From: Chrysopilus asiliformis | Lineage: Eukaryota > Arthropoda > Insecta > Diptera > Rhagionidae | DNA length: 64,000 bases | Assembly (NCBI GenBank): GCA_964034945.1 | Contig: OZ035961.1 | Span: 23,252,661 to 23,316,660, forward strand | Direction: 5' to 3' | Part shown: one piece after another, positions 45,777 through 57,350 of the stretch | Position numbering within the stretch: the first letter of the stretch is position 1 | Layout: each line of letters starts with the position of its first letter | Notes under the pieces: generated by a model | The model's database searches: none | What the model was told of the DNA's origin: nothing | Seen by the model: only the letters and a program-made list of their open reading frames with translations | Made by a program: the position numbers and the translations under genes

Positions 45777-46763
45777 GGGTAAAGTCGGGTGATATGGCAC
45801 TTTAGGTGATATGGCACCCTTTCAAATTCTCCCATTGGCAACACTAGAATCAAAATCATTCTCCAAGAACTTAGTTCAGTTTCTTCAATAAGGCCGAAGT
45901 GTGAAGACCGCGAAACAAAAGCTCTTTTCATTTTGTTTTTGTGTGACAGAACAGGAAAAAAAAGTTGAAATTTTAGACGAACTACTTTTTGTTGTTTTTT
46001 GAGTGGCTGAATTTTGGTAAGTACAGTTGGAGCAAGTTTACCGTTCACAAACCAAAACAAGCAGAATCTGATGTGTTTTCGTTTGTGTGTATGAAACAGA
46101 CTTGATTGAGCGCGAGTTTTCAGTAAAATATGAAAATCATTGGCGATGTGTGAAAGGAGAAATGGCACCTTTTTTCTGAGGTGATATGGAACGGGTGCCA
46201 AACCCGAGAAAACAAAAGGCTCCAATCCTTACTTCCTCAGAAAACGTAACTAATCAAAAAAAAATCAATTACGAAAGAACGAGCGATGATAGATGAAACC
46301 ACATCTGAAGAAGAAAATATTGCATTACAAGACGACTCCGATAGGTTTGAAGATTTTGAGGAAAACATTTGCACTGGATGTGGTGAAGACTATGCTAAGA
46401 CCACTAAACCCGACGAGTGGGTTAAATGCATTGTTTGCCATTTGTGGTCCCATGACACATGCACATCATTTGTCAACACTTGCAACTCGTGTGGCAAAAA
46501 GGACTTAAAAAACAAGTAGGGTGCCATATCACCTAAGGTAGGGTGCCGTATCCCCTACACTTTTGGGGGATATGGTTTTTTCAATGAATTTATATTTTGT
46601 TAAAATTTTTACTTTTTTAGGAGTGAAATCCTATTTATTTTTTATTTTTGTTTTACTAGTTGATTTTAAGAATAAAAACGTTTTTGTTTGAATCAAAAAT
46701 CTCTTTTACTTTTTGGGTTATGCCGATTTAAAAAAAAGGGTGCCATATTACCCGACTTTACCC
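45777..46763 (+). mobile_element. pogo-like DNA transposon, internally deleted
   Basis: Inverted repeats GGGTAAAGTCGGGTGATATG (45777) and the reverse complement ending GACTTTACCC (46763) are about 24 bp with one or two mismatches, and TA flanks both ends (45775-45776, 46764-46765). Sub-terminal copies of GATATGGCACC and GTGCCATATCACC recur inside at 45808, 46155-46190 and 46520-46550. Only the last part of the transposase gene remains. Confidence 0.88.
46286..46519 (+). pseudogene. transposase C-terminal tail with PHD-like zinc finger
   Basis: About 77 codons: an acidic lead (TSEEENIALQDDSDRFEDFE) then CTGCGEDY, WVKCIVCHLWSHDTC and CNSCGKK, that is C-x2-C, C-x2-C with H and C, and C-x2-C spacing as in a PHD-type finger. 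Such a finger after an acidic linker is usual at the C-terminus of pogo-type transposases in insects. The DNA-binding and catalytic domains are deleted. The frame starts only 23 bases after a run of A and could still be translated as a small zinc-finger peptide; that is speculative. Confidence 0.75.
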
Positions 46764-46765
46764 TA

Positions 46766-47860
46766 CCACCTTGAATTTATAGGGTGAATGTGTCAATTAC
46801 AGAATTGCAAACCAAAAGTTTTTTGATGTGGCTGGGTTTTGGATTATTGCTGAATTGGATTTTCTGGATTCTTAAAATTTCAAAATTTGGTTCTGGTTTT
46901 GGCTTCTAAAAATTGAAAAATTTGATTTTGGGTTAAAAAAAATAAATTCTGGTTTTGGTTTGCTTAGCAAGCGTTTTCTTTAAAAATTGGGTTGCCCCCC
47001 CCCCCCCCTCTCCCTCCCCATCATGCTTTTGTGATTTTTTGTGTGGGGTGGTTAGTTCCGCGGTCACACCACTACAGGCTCCCACGCTCCTAAAAATGCT
47101 TTCTGGACAACGCTACAAATTGTTTTAAATATTTAATTATTAATTGTCAAGTTTTTTTCAAAATTTACTCAAAACACTTTAATTTTTTGTAAATTTATTA
47201 ATTAAAATTGGAAAAAAAATTCCTTCGAAAATAGTGAAGTACTTATTTAGTGAATATTAGACCCCTTATTGATACCACTGCCTTATATAACATTCCCACT
47301 AAACCAGCCGCTAGCATTTTCCGTCTTCGGGAAAAATATCGACGAAACTCTTCTCTGCGCTTGGAAAACATTCAGTGGTGGCAGTTAAACTAAAGATAGC
47401 CACCAAATTTGCAAAGTGTCTTCTTTTCGCTTCAGATGGGCTGGTGAACCAAGATTCACACAGACTCCAAGCCAGCTTCCTCCTCGATGCGGTATCGTTT
47501 AGTCCGTTAGTATCTTTCGAACGAAGCGCACATTGTATCTCTACGGGTAGCTTCTTGAAGCCAGGTGATATTCGTCGGTGAAGTAACAAAATAACGAGTC
47601 CGTCTTACCTGGACAGTACCACAACTCCACGCAATTATCCATGTCAGTTCAACATAGTTAAAGTCATTACAGACTTCGAAAGTCAATTTTTGACTAGGAA
47701 AGTGTTTCCTTGTTACCTGGCGTAAAATCTGTTGTGGTGACACCTGCTTGAATTTCCATTGGATTAAGTGACAAGAATTTCATGATATAACTAACAAAAT
47801 CATATTACAAGTTACAAGTGAAGTGTGTGAACTATTGTACAATTTTTGGTGGATTCCCAA
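46766..47860. other. intergenic with a poly-C tract and an unrecognised block
   Basis: GGTTTTGG-rich sequence at 46850-46970 and a 16-18 base C run at 46995-47012. The block 47310-47750 is less AT-rich and open on the minus strand in two frames (47311-47589 and 47507-47743), which overlap. No family is recognised; it may be degraded transposon or a repeat. Confidence 0.4.
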
Positions 47861-47869
47861 AAACCAACC

Positions 47870-48026
47870 TATCGAGTTAGAGACCGACCGCGGATTTCTT
47901 ATTAAAACATCACAAAATAGTGTGAAGATTTCACAATTCTTAATAAAAATTTAAATAATCTGCGCGCATCTCCAGTTCTTTTCATTTGGATTTTTCCTTC
48001 ATTAAAAACCGGCAACAATGAAATTG
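47870..48026 (+). CDS. possible first exon: 5' UTR plus three coding codons
   Basis: At 48018 the sequence CAACAATGAAATTG is followed immediately by GTAAGT, a perfect donor, in good start context. A first coding exon of only MK-L or MKF before a long intron is typical of insect secreted and cuticle proteins, whose signal peptide continues in exon 2. The upstream 150 bases (47870-48017) are less AT-rich and lack ATGs, as in a 5' UTR. No second exon with a matching phase-0 signal peptide was found downstream, so it would lie far away or outside the window. Suggestive only. Confidence 0.35.
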
Positions 48027-51000
48027 GTAAGTTGAACTCATTTCTAGAGGTTTTTTTTTTCGGACAAAAACTTAATTTCCGTAGACGAGTCTATGTTATA
48101 TGAATTTTCACATGGCTGTCGTCGGCTAACGATTTTCGTTATTAAATCTGCAATTGAATATTCTTATTTGTGCTCGGTGCAATTGTTTTTGAGAATAATT
48201 TCTTTTTAGTTTTCTATTGCGAAATGAAAAGGGAAAAGTTTTGAATATTGCGAGTAGTAGAATTTAGAGCAGTTGCGAGGGAATTTTGAAAAATTAATTT
48301 TCAATTTTTTTTTAGTGTATTTTAATTTTGGGGTTATTTACCACCTAAGTTGCTAAGGAATACTTCTAAATACAAATAAGACTTTTACAATAAATCAAAT
48401 TTCAATAATCCCAAAAGTGTGGTTATATTTGCTTCTCCCTCTTAAACGTAGAAACGCCTATACTGATTGACCTGACATTTTTCATGGATGTTTACATGGT
48501 ACCCGGTTTCTGTGGATGTTTACAGGATAACACGGGACTTTTAGCAAAAAATAACTCTGACGGGTGAAGAGTAATATAGAGATAGAGTGCCAGGCTCGGG
48601 TTTTATTAATTTTCAGAAGAAAGTTTTCGAATCGAATTTTCCCGATTCACACTTATGTCTAGGATTAGTCGGACACAGTGGCGTAGACAAAAGGAAGGGG
48701 GGTGCGGAACCAAGGGGTATGTGACGAAAGTAAAGGTATTTGGAGGCATGGTATTTTTTGGACCCCCCTCCCCCCTCTGCCTTCACCACTGCCCGGAAAT
48801 GGCCTATTATGATCACAACTAGATAGTTTCTTTAGATACACAAATCCATTAATCGGATTTGCACAAATATTGTTGGTACATGATTTAAAAAAATAATAAG
48901 AGGATGATTTTCTTATTGAATTTTCTCCATGTCAGCCATGAGAAGACATCCTATTAAAAATAATATTTTTTTCCCATAATTAAAATATCTAATATGCTTT
49001 TATTATTTTTTTTAATGCGGATAATTGTGCTGTAGAAAGACTCGTGACTAAGTTTTCTAATATTCAGATTTGAATGATCAGATTTGAATACCCGCCAAAT
49101 CTGCAACACTATGGGATAATTCCTTTGGAGCATCCATACTATGGTAATGAGACTATTGCACTTCACGTGATTATCGTTTTGAACGTGATGGATAAATAAA
49201 GTGCGATGAGAAAACTCAAATTATGATTACTTTTCTTATTATGAATTACGTTATACTTACTTACCTTACTTTACTCACTTTAAATATGATCAATTTCTAT
49301 TTCTATGCCGTCTTTCGTCGCTTTATTCCATTATACTGTCTGTCTTTTTACCTTTTCATCTTTTTACCTTTTTTCATCTTTTTTTTACATTTTTAAGGAA
49401 ATTTTAACCAAAGTAGATATGAATACTCGTATTATCATGCGTAATTCTTGTCTAAATTATTCGCTAACGAACATCAATTGTCTGCCATTATGCAAGGTGA
49501 CATTAGTTACAGTTTTTAGGATTTTTAATGGATTCAAATTATTTTCACAAAGTAAACATTTCAATTCTGCTACGACTAGAAGGTATGTTTCAATAAAAGA
49601 TGAAAACTGTGGAAAGTTATTATTAATGGCAACCGAAATGCTTTTCCTATCACTTTAATGACAATCAAAAACCGAAAAACATTTAAAACGATAGTTTTGC
49701 AAATTATTGCATTTAAGGAACTGATTCGGAAAAATGTTGAAATGTTGATAGTTATATAAAAACACCAAAATTAATGTGTCGCAGGCATTGTTTTCGTTTA
49801 TCAGTTTGAACTGCTAAGTAAATAGTAATTTTGATATTCAATATTTGTGAATTATACAATTTAATTGAAATCTGGAAATCTTTCACAAATACGTTTCCAA
49901 AAAAGTTGAGGCTAAATTCTTGGACAGGTAAAATCGGAATATTCTTTGCCCCCTTCCTTCATTAAAAAAAAGCCCGTCTAAATTGATTGAGATTTTCTGG
50001 TAAAAGTTGATCTTACAGATTTTTGTTATATACATACAGCTACAAACAGTGACATCTTGCGAATTCATCAAACTGTGTCGATCATTATACAAGTATGTCC
50101 CGGAAATGTTGGGTGCCGTTTTAATTTCGATATTTCACGTGATTTTATTTCCTTTATTTGCAAGAAAGTCAAAAACTAATTTTGTAAGGGGTGGGAATTC
50201 TTAGTAGTACTAAATATTTTTTTTTAGAAAAGTCATTACCGACATTGAGAGAACCCCTCGCGTAACAGTTAAATTTTTAAAGCTAAGGGAGAAGTCCGCA
50301 ATATATGCGCTCGAATTAAGTCGAGCGGTGTTGTTGTTTAAACCTGTAGTCTAAACTTTGACAGATTGAAAAACATATCTGTGAGAATTTCATTTTCTCT
50401 ATTATTGACTTATAACAACAATATTTTTAAATTATACATACTGTGTTTTCCATCAATTTAAAAAAAACAATTTAAAACAATTTATTTTTACCTAATTGGA
50501 TTTCATAATGTCTGTGTGTGGCCTGTTTTTGCACGCATCTTTTAATGAATCTTGATTGTTTTCATAATATTAAAGACATTTGTGATAAATGAGAAAAATA
50601 GTAATAGTAATTCTTGGTTCACCAAACAAAAAATATGATTAATCAATTTATCTATTGAAAATAAGAGGAGAAAAATCAAATATTTACAGATTTATTTGGA
50701 TTTCTACAGATTTGTGCACAGAAATTTTACATTAAACAAAAAAATTAGCCTAGGGTAAAATACAAATGAAGTGATCAGTTTTTGAATTTGCCGTAAGCAT
50801 TTACTTATTTGCAATAATCATGATATTAGTGACCGTTTTGTAAATAAATATGAATCAAACATGGCCAGATAATTTGTTTATTTTCGGTCAAGTATCTTTC
50901 TTAATGTTGTAATCAGTGCAGTAGAAATAAATCAAGATATCACGCTTTTTTTAATTAACAAATCATTAAAATTGCTCTTAATATCAAGATATTACGAAAT

Positions 51001-52842
51001 ACTTAAAAGTTGTACATTTAGTCAGGATTTAAAAAAAAATTAATCATCTGAGAAAAAGTAAATAATTCGCTAAAAGTTGCCCATTGTAAGAACATGATTT
51101 ATTATTTATCAGTGGCTGTAGCAATAAAAAAAATTTTACAAGCTTAATTAATCAGCACTAGAAGACATTTTTATGAACTATTTTGTCTGTGATTTTATAT
51201 AAATAAGCATAATTAAAATTAAAATGCTTGTTATACGAAAATACAAAATTTTATAATGCTTGTATCCGGTGTTAACAACTATCAGTTAATAAAAGAGATA
51301 AAGGGCTATTGTTTAAAATATAATTTTTTATAGCATAATAATTTCAAATTTCTTGGTTTTTATGAGAATAAAGATTTATAATTGTTGAATGTGAACTTGG
51401 CTTAAGCAGTTTTAAATCGTATTTCTCGATTTGTACTTAGGGCTGACCATTAAAAATTTTGCAAATTTAGGGTACTGAGGGCGGTATTGAATCCCATAGA
51501 AAAGAAAACGTAAGAGCGTGTCGATGCGCGAGGGGAGTGGATCAGAAAATTAGCGGTGTGTATTCTTTAGACTGTGCTTAATCTATGTTACGCTATTTTT
51601 CACTTTTTCAATATTGCAGAGGAAAGTTTTGTGTTGATCACAAGTGATATTTAAAATTTGTTATAGGGATGACTATTTGTATTACTATTTTTAAAAAATT
51701 ACACTTTTTTTCTCATCATTATGGCTATACAGTGCGTAAAATCCTTGGTTCGCTTTTCCGCTTTTCCGGAACCAACTAAATTCACGGACAAATGCACGTT
51801 CCACTGTATGTGATGAAATGGTTCTATTTTCTCTTAACAAAGATTTTACCTTTGCCAACATTATTTACCTCATAATTTCAAAATTTGCCTTTCGATAAAA
51901 TAATAGTTTAAACATATCAATGTACACTTTTAAAAATATTGATAGAAATCTTTTAAAATTCCCGCGTAGAATAAAATGCAAATTATTCTGTAAAGTGATT
52001 TTGTTTTTCACTTGGTCAATAGAAAAAATCTACAGATTTCAATGGGATAACTTTTCTTACGCAATAATTGACCGTTTCGGTAAACACTTTCTTCTGCATT
52101 TATCATAAAACCCACAACAGCAAACCCCTCAATAACTTGGATAGCAATTTAAGAATCTTATCTTTTAAATGCCAAAGTGCCCATTTGGAATTCATTGAGC
52201 GTTAATATTTTTACACATCTGTATGTCTGCTGCTTCTTAGACTAAATCCAACATTGTACTTTGCTATACCGATTATATAATCGACCCGTTAAAATGCCGA
52301 CAGATGCGTATTTAAATACTAGACGTACTCCCCATAGGTAAGTATTACCTTGTCTGAGACGCTTACTTAAACATTACAATCTAGAAATAATTGCAAGAAG
52401 ATTACGATCTCCTAAACCAGTTGATAAAAATAATATCAGTAGAAAAAACGCCATTCCATTTCATTGCATCGCATCCCTATTTCAGTTGATTCCATTCTAT
52501 TCCGTGATGGCTTTACACCATCTTCTTTTGGCTTTGGCGTCTTTAAGAGATATAGCATACCTTCTGCTGCAGTCCATTCATCTTGGCAATTTATCAAGAG
52601 ATTCAACAGTTACCTGGTTAACATTATCCCATACACAGAGTCAGGGAAAAGTGAAATTGGTTTTTTGACCGAAGAAAATGTCGCTTAATCGGTTAGGTCG
52701 TTTACCATAGGTGACTGTGCGCATCTTCGGAAATACCTCATCGTTTCACATTACCCGCGGGAAAATGTTTACATTGGATGTAATTGAAAGAAATGTTGGT
52801 TTTTAATGCATTTAATATTTAAAAATTATTTAATTTTTTTAG
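48027..52842. other. AT-rich, no recognised gene
   Basis: If the 48018 exon is real this is its intron. The open frames 49305-49658 (+), 50007-50204 (+) and 51920-52108 (+) have chance composition (Phe/Leu/Ile/Lys/Asn). A TTGTCCATAAA-family relative may lie at 51440-51590 (GGGCTGACCATTAAAAATTT, then a GCGAGGGGAGTGGA block and TTAGCGGTGTGTATTCTTTA). Confidence 0.45.
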
Positions 52843-52965
52843 TTCCAGTCAGAGCTTAGGGGGAGACTCCTTGATGACGAAGCACTGCTCAAGATGGTCG
52901 GAAGAACAAAAGGAGATATCGGTTTATTTTCCCCTTGAACTTTTGCGGGTTATAGTCCGCAGGAG
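52843..52965 (+). CDS. possible internal exon, unrecognised
   Basis: An acceptor TTAATTTTTTTAG precedes 123 bases that end at AGGAG with donor GTGAGG at 52966. In one frame it is open from end to end (SSQSLGGDSLMTKHCSRWSE then EEQKEISVYFPLELLRVIV); another frame is open to a TGA (FQSELRGRLLDDEALLKMVG). GC content is clearly higher than in its surroundings. It may be an exon of the gene whose first exon is at 48018, or an exon of a non-coding RNA. No family recognised. Confidence 0.25.
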
Positions 52966-52973
52966 GTGAGGGG

Positions 52974-53024
<51 letters not shown>
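52974..53024. repeat. CA microsatellite
   Basis: About 50 bases of (AC)n interrupted once by ATATAC. Simple repeat; starts eight bases after the donor-like GTGAGG. Confidence 0.95.
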
Positions 53025-54660
53025 GATACAATGACTTTACATGATTAACTGATTACGTTAATTGTCAATTAGCGATCACGTTCATTGTTAACTTGAGCGA
53101 GATCGACGAATTTGGCAATGAACGTGATCGTCAATTTAGAATGAACGTGATCATTTAATTACGTAAAGTATAGTTTATTTAAACAATGAAAATTATATCA
53201 TCTTATTAAATGACAATGTGTCCTTAGTTGAATTAATCACGAACGAAATTGACGCAAAATCAACCATGAAGCGTGTAAGACAAAAAAAAATTAAAATTCA
53301 AAGTTCGTAAAAGTTTTAGTAAGTTTACAAATTATTGAGACAAAACTCTCATTTGGCTTTTTTACAAGGAATACTTTTTATCTTTTAATGTTAAATTTTC
53401 AACATTACGTTCCACCCAACCAAGCGCGGCCCAACTTGAGTCACGACAATTTATCCGAGTAAGGCACATTCTTCATGCGGTGGAGTTTGCAAATTCCTAC
53501 TACCTTGATTGGCGGATCAGGTACTAATCAGGTGAATATACATCTGTACATGTGTATATATGAAATTGTTGAATGCATTTTTCAGTGCAGCATCTTCATG
53601 TACCTACCAATGGATTATATTTTTCTCGTTTAAGGTATAGTTGCATTTCGTATTGCATCTCCTCGGTTGAGGAGGAGTTTTCCTCGAATATTGAGCATTT
53701 TTGTCGTTTTTTGATTGTCGCTGCCGCTATTTTCAGTATTGTTTATTATTGGTGAAAGTTGAACCTCGCCAATGTGAAGAAATTTCATTTATGTGCAATC
53801 ATGTTACTTTTTTTTTATGATTTTCCATTCGGGTTTTGTTTTTGCCCTGGACACGGACACCGCGATCATTTCTTATAATGTGACGATTGTGATGTGAACA
53901 CGTCCATCGCGAATAAATCTCTCATCCCAGAAGGTATTCTTCGGCATCACCAGCCAAGGTATATAACGAACTGCAAACTTAGATCTTTCAGATATGTGAA
54001 CTGCCAACATGATGATGAATCTTCGAGACGATTTCATTTGTTGCCATTTGAAGAATGTAATTATTTGCTATTAATGCAACAGTCATTAAATATTTCGATA
54101 TAAGCGACTCTGAGTTGTAGTTCAGTTTTTTTTCACATTTTATTCGTATGGAGCTAAAACTCTGAGATCTTGAGTTTAAGAAAAAAAAACCTTGTTTATG
54201 TCTTTTTTTTTGGGAAGTACGAAAGATTTATACCGGGAATTACTCTTCTATTATGATTGATTTGAAAGGCCAATGTCGAAAGTTTCATTCAGTTACATTT
54301 CTTTCAGGTTCTTTTGATGAAAACTTGATATTTTTTCGCTTTTCTCAGACAAATCGTCGGTAAAAGGTATATAAGACGAATTGCTATAAAAAAAGGTTTC
54401 AAAAAATTGAATGAACTTTAGAAATAAATCAAGCAATTGTGGTTTCTGATTGGCGAGCAAATATTTTGACAATAACTACAATCATTCAATTTTTTAAAGT
54501 CATTTTTAAGTGAATCATAATATTTGATGAAGAGATAAAATGATTTTTAATATAATCTAGTTCCAATTTGACCATCAAAAAAGTTTTATTGGTTTATGAG
54601 TTAGTTATGGGCAACTTAATTTCCCACGATTTTCCCTTGAATTGTGATCGATTTTTTCTA
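53025..54660. other. intergenic or intronic, no recognised gene
   Basis: 53040-53170 repeats GAACGTGATC and its inverse (AATGAACGTGATCGTC, GATCACGTTCATTG). 53400-54110 is less AT-rich with open frames 53573-53755 and 53894-54103 that I cannot assign; a regulatory or untranslated role is possible. Confidence 0.35.
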
Positions 54661-55260
54661 CTCTATTTGAGAATTATACAGTAGTATATTAGATTTGGTA
54701 TACACTTCGAACGAATCGTCGTGCAAAAAAAATTAATTATACCAGGGTGTTGGGGATGACAAAAGATTTTGATTTCCGCTTGCTCGTTCGACTGTCTGTC
54801 TGTCCGTACGTGAACCGCATAACTTTCGAAAGGATTGAGCTAGGGATTTGAAATTTTCCACAGTTGCGTTTCTCGTAAAAACCAAGGCTTCTTGAATAGG
54901 TAAAGTGGGACCATTCTTTCCCCCCACCCCCATGCAAACGAAACATTTTTTTTGCAATTTTCTCGAAAATGGTGAGTGGTACGGAAAAATGGTGAGTGGT
55001 ATGGAAAAATTTAGATAGACAAAATGTTTTTCGAATATAATTTCCACTGCTTCCCTCATACCCCATACAAAGGAAATAGTTTTTTTGCGATTTTCTTGCT
55101 AAATGTGAGTCGCATCTAAGAGTTTACGAACATAAAATATGTTTAGAATATGATTTTACATAACTCTTTCATAAATCAAAATTCAATCGGACCGCTGATT
55201 TCGGACTCTCCCTTACAATTGTTTCTAATAAAAATTTTGTATTGTCCCCATAGAGTATTT
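54661..55260 (-). repeat. dispersed repeat with GTCC/GACG tract, copy
   Basis: On the minus strand: CGATTTTCTTGC, two tandem copies of the phrase around TTTCCATACCACTCACCATT (54965-55010), CTTTCGAAAGTTATGCGG, TACGGACAGACAGACAG, CGGAAATCAAAATC, CACCCTGGTATAATTAAT and GTATACCAAATCTAATATAC. Two overlapping minus-strand frames of 108-109 codons are products of the repeat. Confidence 0.75.
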
Positions 55261-56532
55261 GACGATTGGAAATTGTAGTTTTTTTAGGCTTGAGATACAT
55301 TTTACACGCAAATTTTTCGCACATTATGCCTGTCCACAAAATATTTCATATATTTAGGGGAAAGAAGGTGTGTGCTAATGTGACGGAAGCTAAAGATCCG
55401 TTCCTCAACTAGCTTTTTAATAATGTGTTGGAGAGGCAGTAGAAATTTAGACAAGACGAAGATTGGGTAGCGGATGCGCTATCCCATACTATTTTTATTG
55501 CCACTTTATCATATGCTTGTCATAGCAGTGCGCGCCTGTACTAAAATATTTCAACTATTTGGTATAAAACTTAACCGGGATATGAATGCATGTTGAATAT
55601 TCAAAACTTTTTTAAAAATCGAATCATTTCTTAATTTACTTTCATTTATCAAATGACATTTTTTTCGAATAACCGACAACCCAAATTGACGTTCGCACAA
55701 CCCAAAACTAAATTAATTTCCTGTTTAATTCCAACTAAATCAAATCTAAAATATTAAAATTCTGATGCTTGTGTTTTAGTTTGTAACATTTTGAACCACA
55801 TTTTACCAATTTCGTTATACAAGATGCACGAAAAAATTTGCTAACTACATCCGCTGTTTTAAGCAATTTCAATAAACCTTTCTTTATCAAATTTAAAGAT
55901 CTTGACCGAATAATCAATTTAAAAGCCATCATAACCCGGCATCGATCGTTTATGACAGGAAACAAAATCTGTCAAGAGAACGAAATAACAAAAGAATTCA
56001 GTAAAGCGTCCAAAAACGAAAATTAAAGTGAAAGTAAACCACCGGTAAATGCTGATCACTTTTAAATTTGAATTATTAGTTACTTTGATTTTTCCAAAGG
56101 CGTTGGCTGATACAAGAAGTTTTCGCATTATTATTAAATTTATCATAACATCCAGGTACTGTTGGACAATTATTTTCGAGTAGCACAGTAAGTGGAATCA
56201 TTGAAAGTTACTCAACCACATTTTCTGTGTAAAATTTTTACTTAATTTTAATTTCATTACTAATGTCGAGTAAAAATATTTGAAAATTTGTTACAGTTCA
56301 CATATGTGTACGGACCAAACACCAAAATTGAAGTTAAGGTGTGGCTAAGGTGAAAATAGTTTGAAAATTGCGAAATCGGGCTAATGATTATATGGCCATA
56401 AGGTTTAGTATTACTTATTCAAGCCTTTTCACTCTTCTTTAGTATAGTAGAAACAGGAAAGTGTTGTTACTGCTCGAACATTTGAGTTGGAATTAAGACA
56501 GTGGGAAAAATTAGTTGATTTTGGTTATATAG
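55261..56532. other. intergenic, no recognised gene
   Basis: AT-rich sequence with a GCCTGTCCACAAAATATTTC fragment at 55328, resembling the TTGTCCATAAA-end family. The frames at 55735-56146 overlap on both strands and are not convincing. Confidence 0.45.
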
Positions 56533-57350
56533 GGTCTTTTTTTAAGCCCGATAGAACTTCAAATTTTAAAAGTAACACAATAAATTAAATTTCAATCAAA
56601 TTTTTTTTATTTATTCGAAAGATCAGTACATGGTATTAACATTTGAAAATGATTTCGGGCATATGGCCACCGCGACTGTTCTTGACGAAGCGCATTCTGG
56701 ACGTTCAATTTTGGCCCACTTTTTCGAGCACTGCTGGTCGTATGTCACGAATAACACGAACAATATTGGCCTCCAAGGCGTCAATTGTTGCTGGTTTATC
56801 AGCATAAACCAGTGACTTCACGTAGCCCCACAAAAAATAATCGAGAGGTGTCAAATAGCACGACTTTGGAGGCCAATTGACAGGTCCATTTCTCGAAATC
56901 CAGTTATCGCCAAATTTTGATTTCAATAAGTCGATGGTTGCGGTCGCCGTATGGCACGTAGCGCCATCCTGTTGAAACCACATCTAGTCCGCATCAATGT
57001 CATCCAGATTTTCAAACAAAAAATCATTGATCATGGTGCGGTAACGATCTCCGATAACGATCTCCATAACGCGAGTTCCGGTCTCATTTTTGAAGAAATA
57101 AGGTCCGATGATGCCAACAGCGTGTGAACCGCACCAAACAGTGCATTTTGCTGGATCTAATGGAGTCTGTAGGGTCTCTGAGTTGCTGTAAATCATATTT
57201 TTCCCGCTACGGTGTAATTTTCCGACATCTGAGGTGCATAAATCTCAATATTTTCGACTGCGGCACATTTCGGATTTTAAGTATTTTCACAATTTTAATA
57301 ACTTTTATTTATAAACCTTGCAAAAGCCCGAAAAATTGAGTTACTTTTAC
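56533..57350 (-). mobile_element. mariner-superfamily element, decayed
   Basis: The minus strand carries most of a transposase C-terminal half. The left end is near GGGTCTTTTTTTAAGCCCGA (56533), with sub-terminal TTAAAAGTAACAC mirrored by GTTACTTTTACAAC at 57340. The outermost right end is not clear, so the right limit is approximate. Confidence 0.8.
56705..57196 (-). pseudogene. mariner-superfamily transposase fragment with in-frame stop
   Basis: On the minus strand, 57196-56984 gives CTVWCGSHAVGIIGPYFFKN, then an in-frame TAG between DIDAD and MWFQQDG, then 56983-56705 gives MWFQQDGATCHTATATIDLL with the second catalytic Asp and SCYLTPLDYFLWGYVKSLVY with the third. The end LEKVGQN is followed by a frame change, after which SRGGHMPEIIF, the usual C-terminus, appears at about 56675-56640 in another frame. 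The N-terminal half with the DNA-binding domain and the first Asp is missing. Dead copy. Confidence 0.9.

Noticed and set aside
45737..46225. Minus-strand 162-codon ORF across the pogo-like element
   Set aside because: It crosses the element boundary and terminal repeats, has no transposase or host domain, and its wording comes from the repeated GTGCCATATCACC ends.
47311..47743. Overlapping minus-strand ORFs in a less AT-rich block
   Set aside because: Two frames overlap with no recognisable domain; not enough to call a gene, so only noted in the gap description.
49305..49658. 117-codon plus-strand ORF, hydrophobic start
   Set aside because: The Phe/Leu/Ser-rich start comes from TTTT/CTTT runs; no Cys pattern, family or splice signal supports it.
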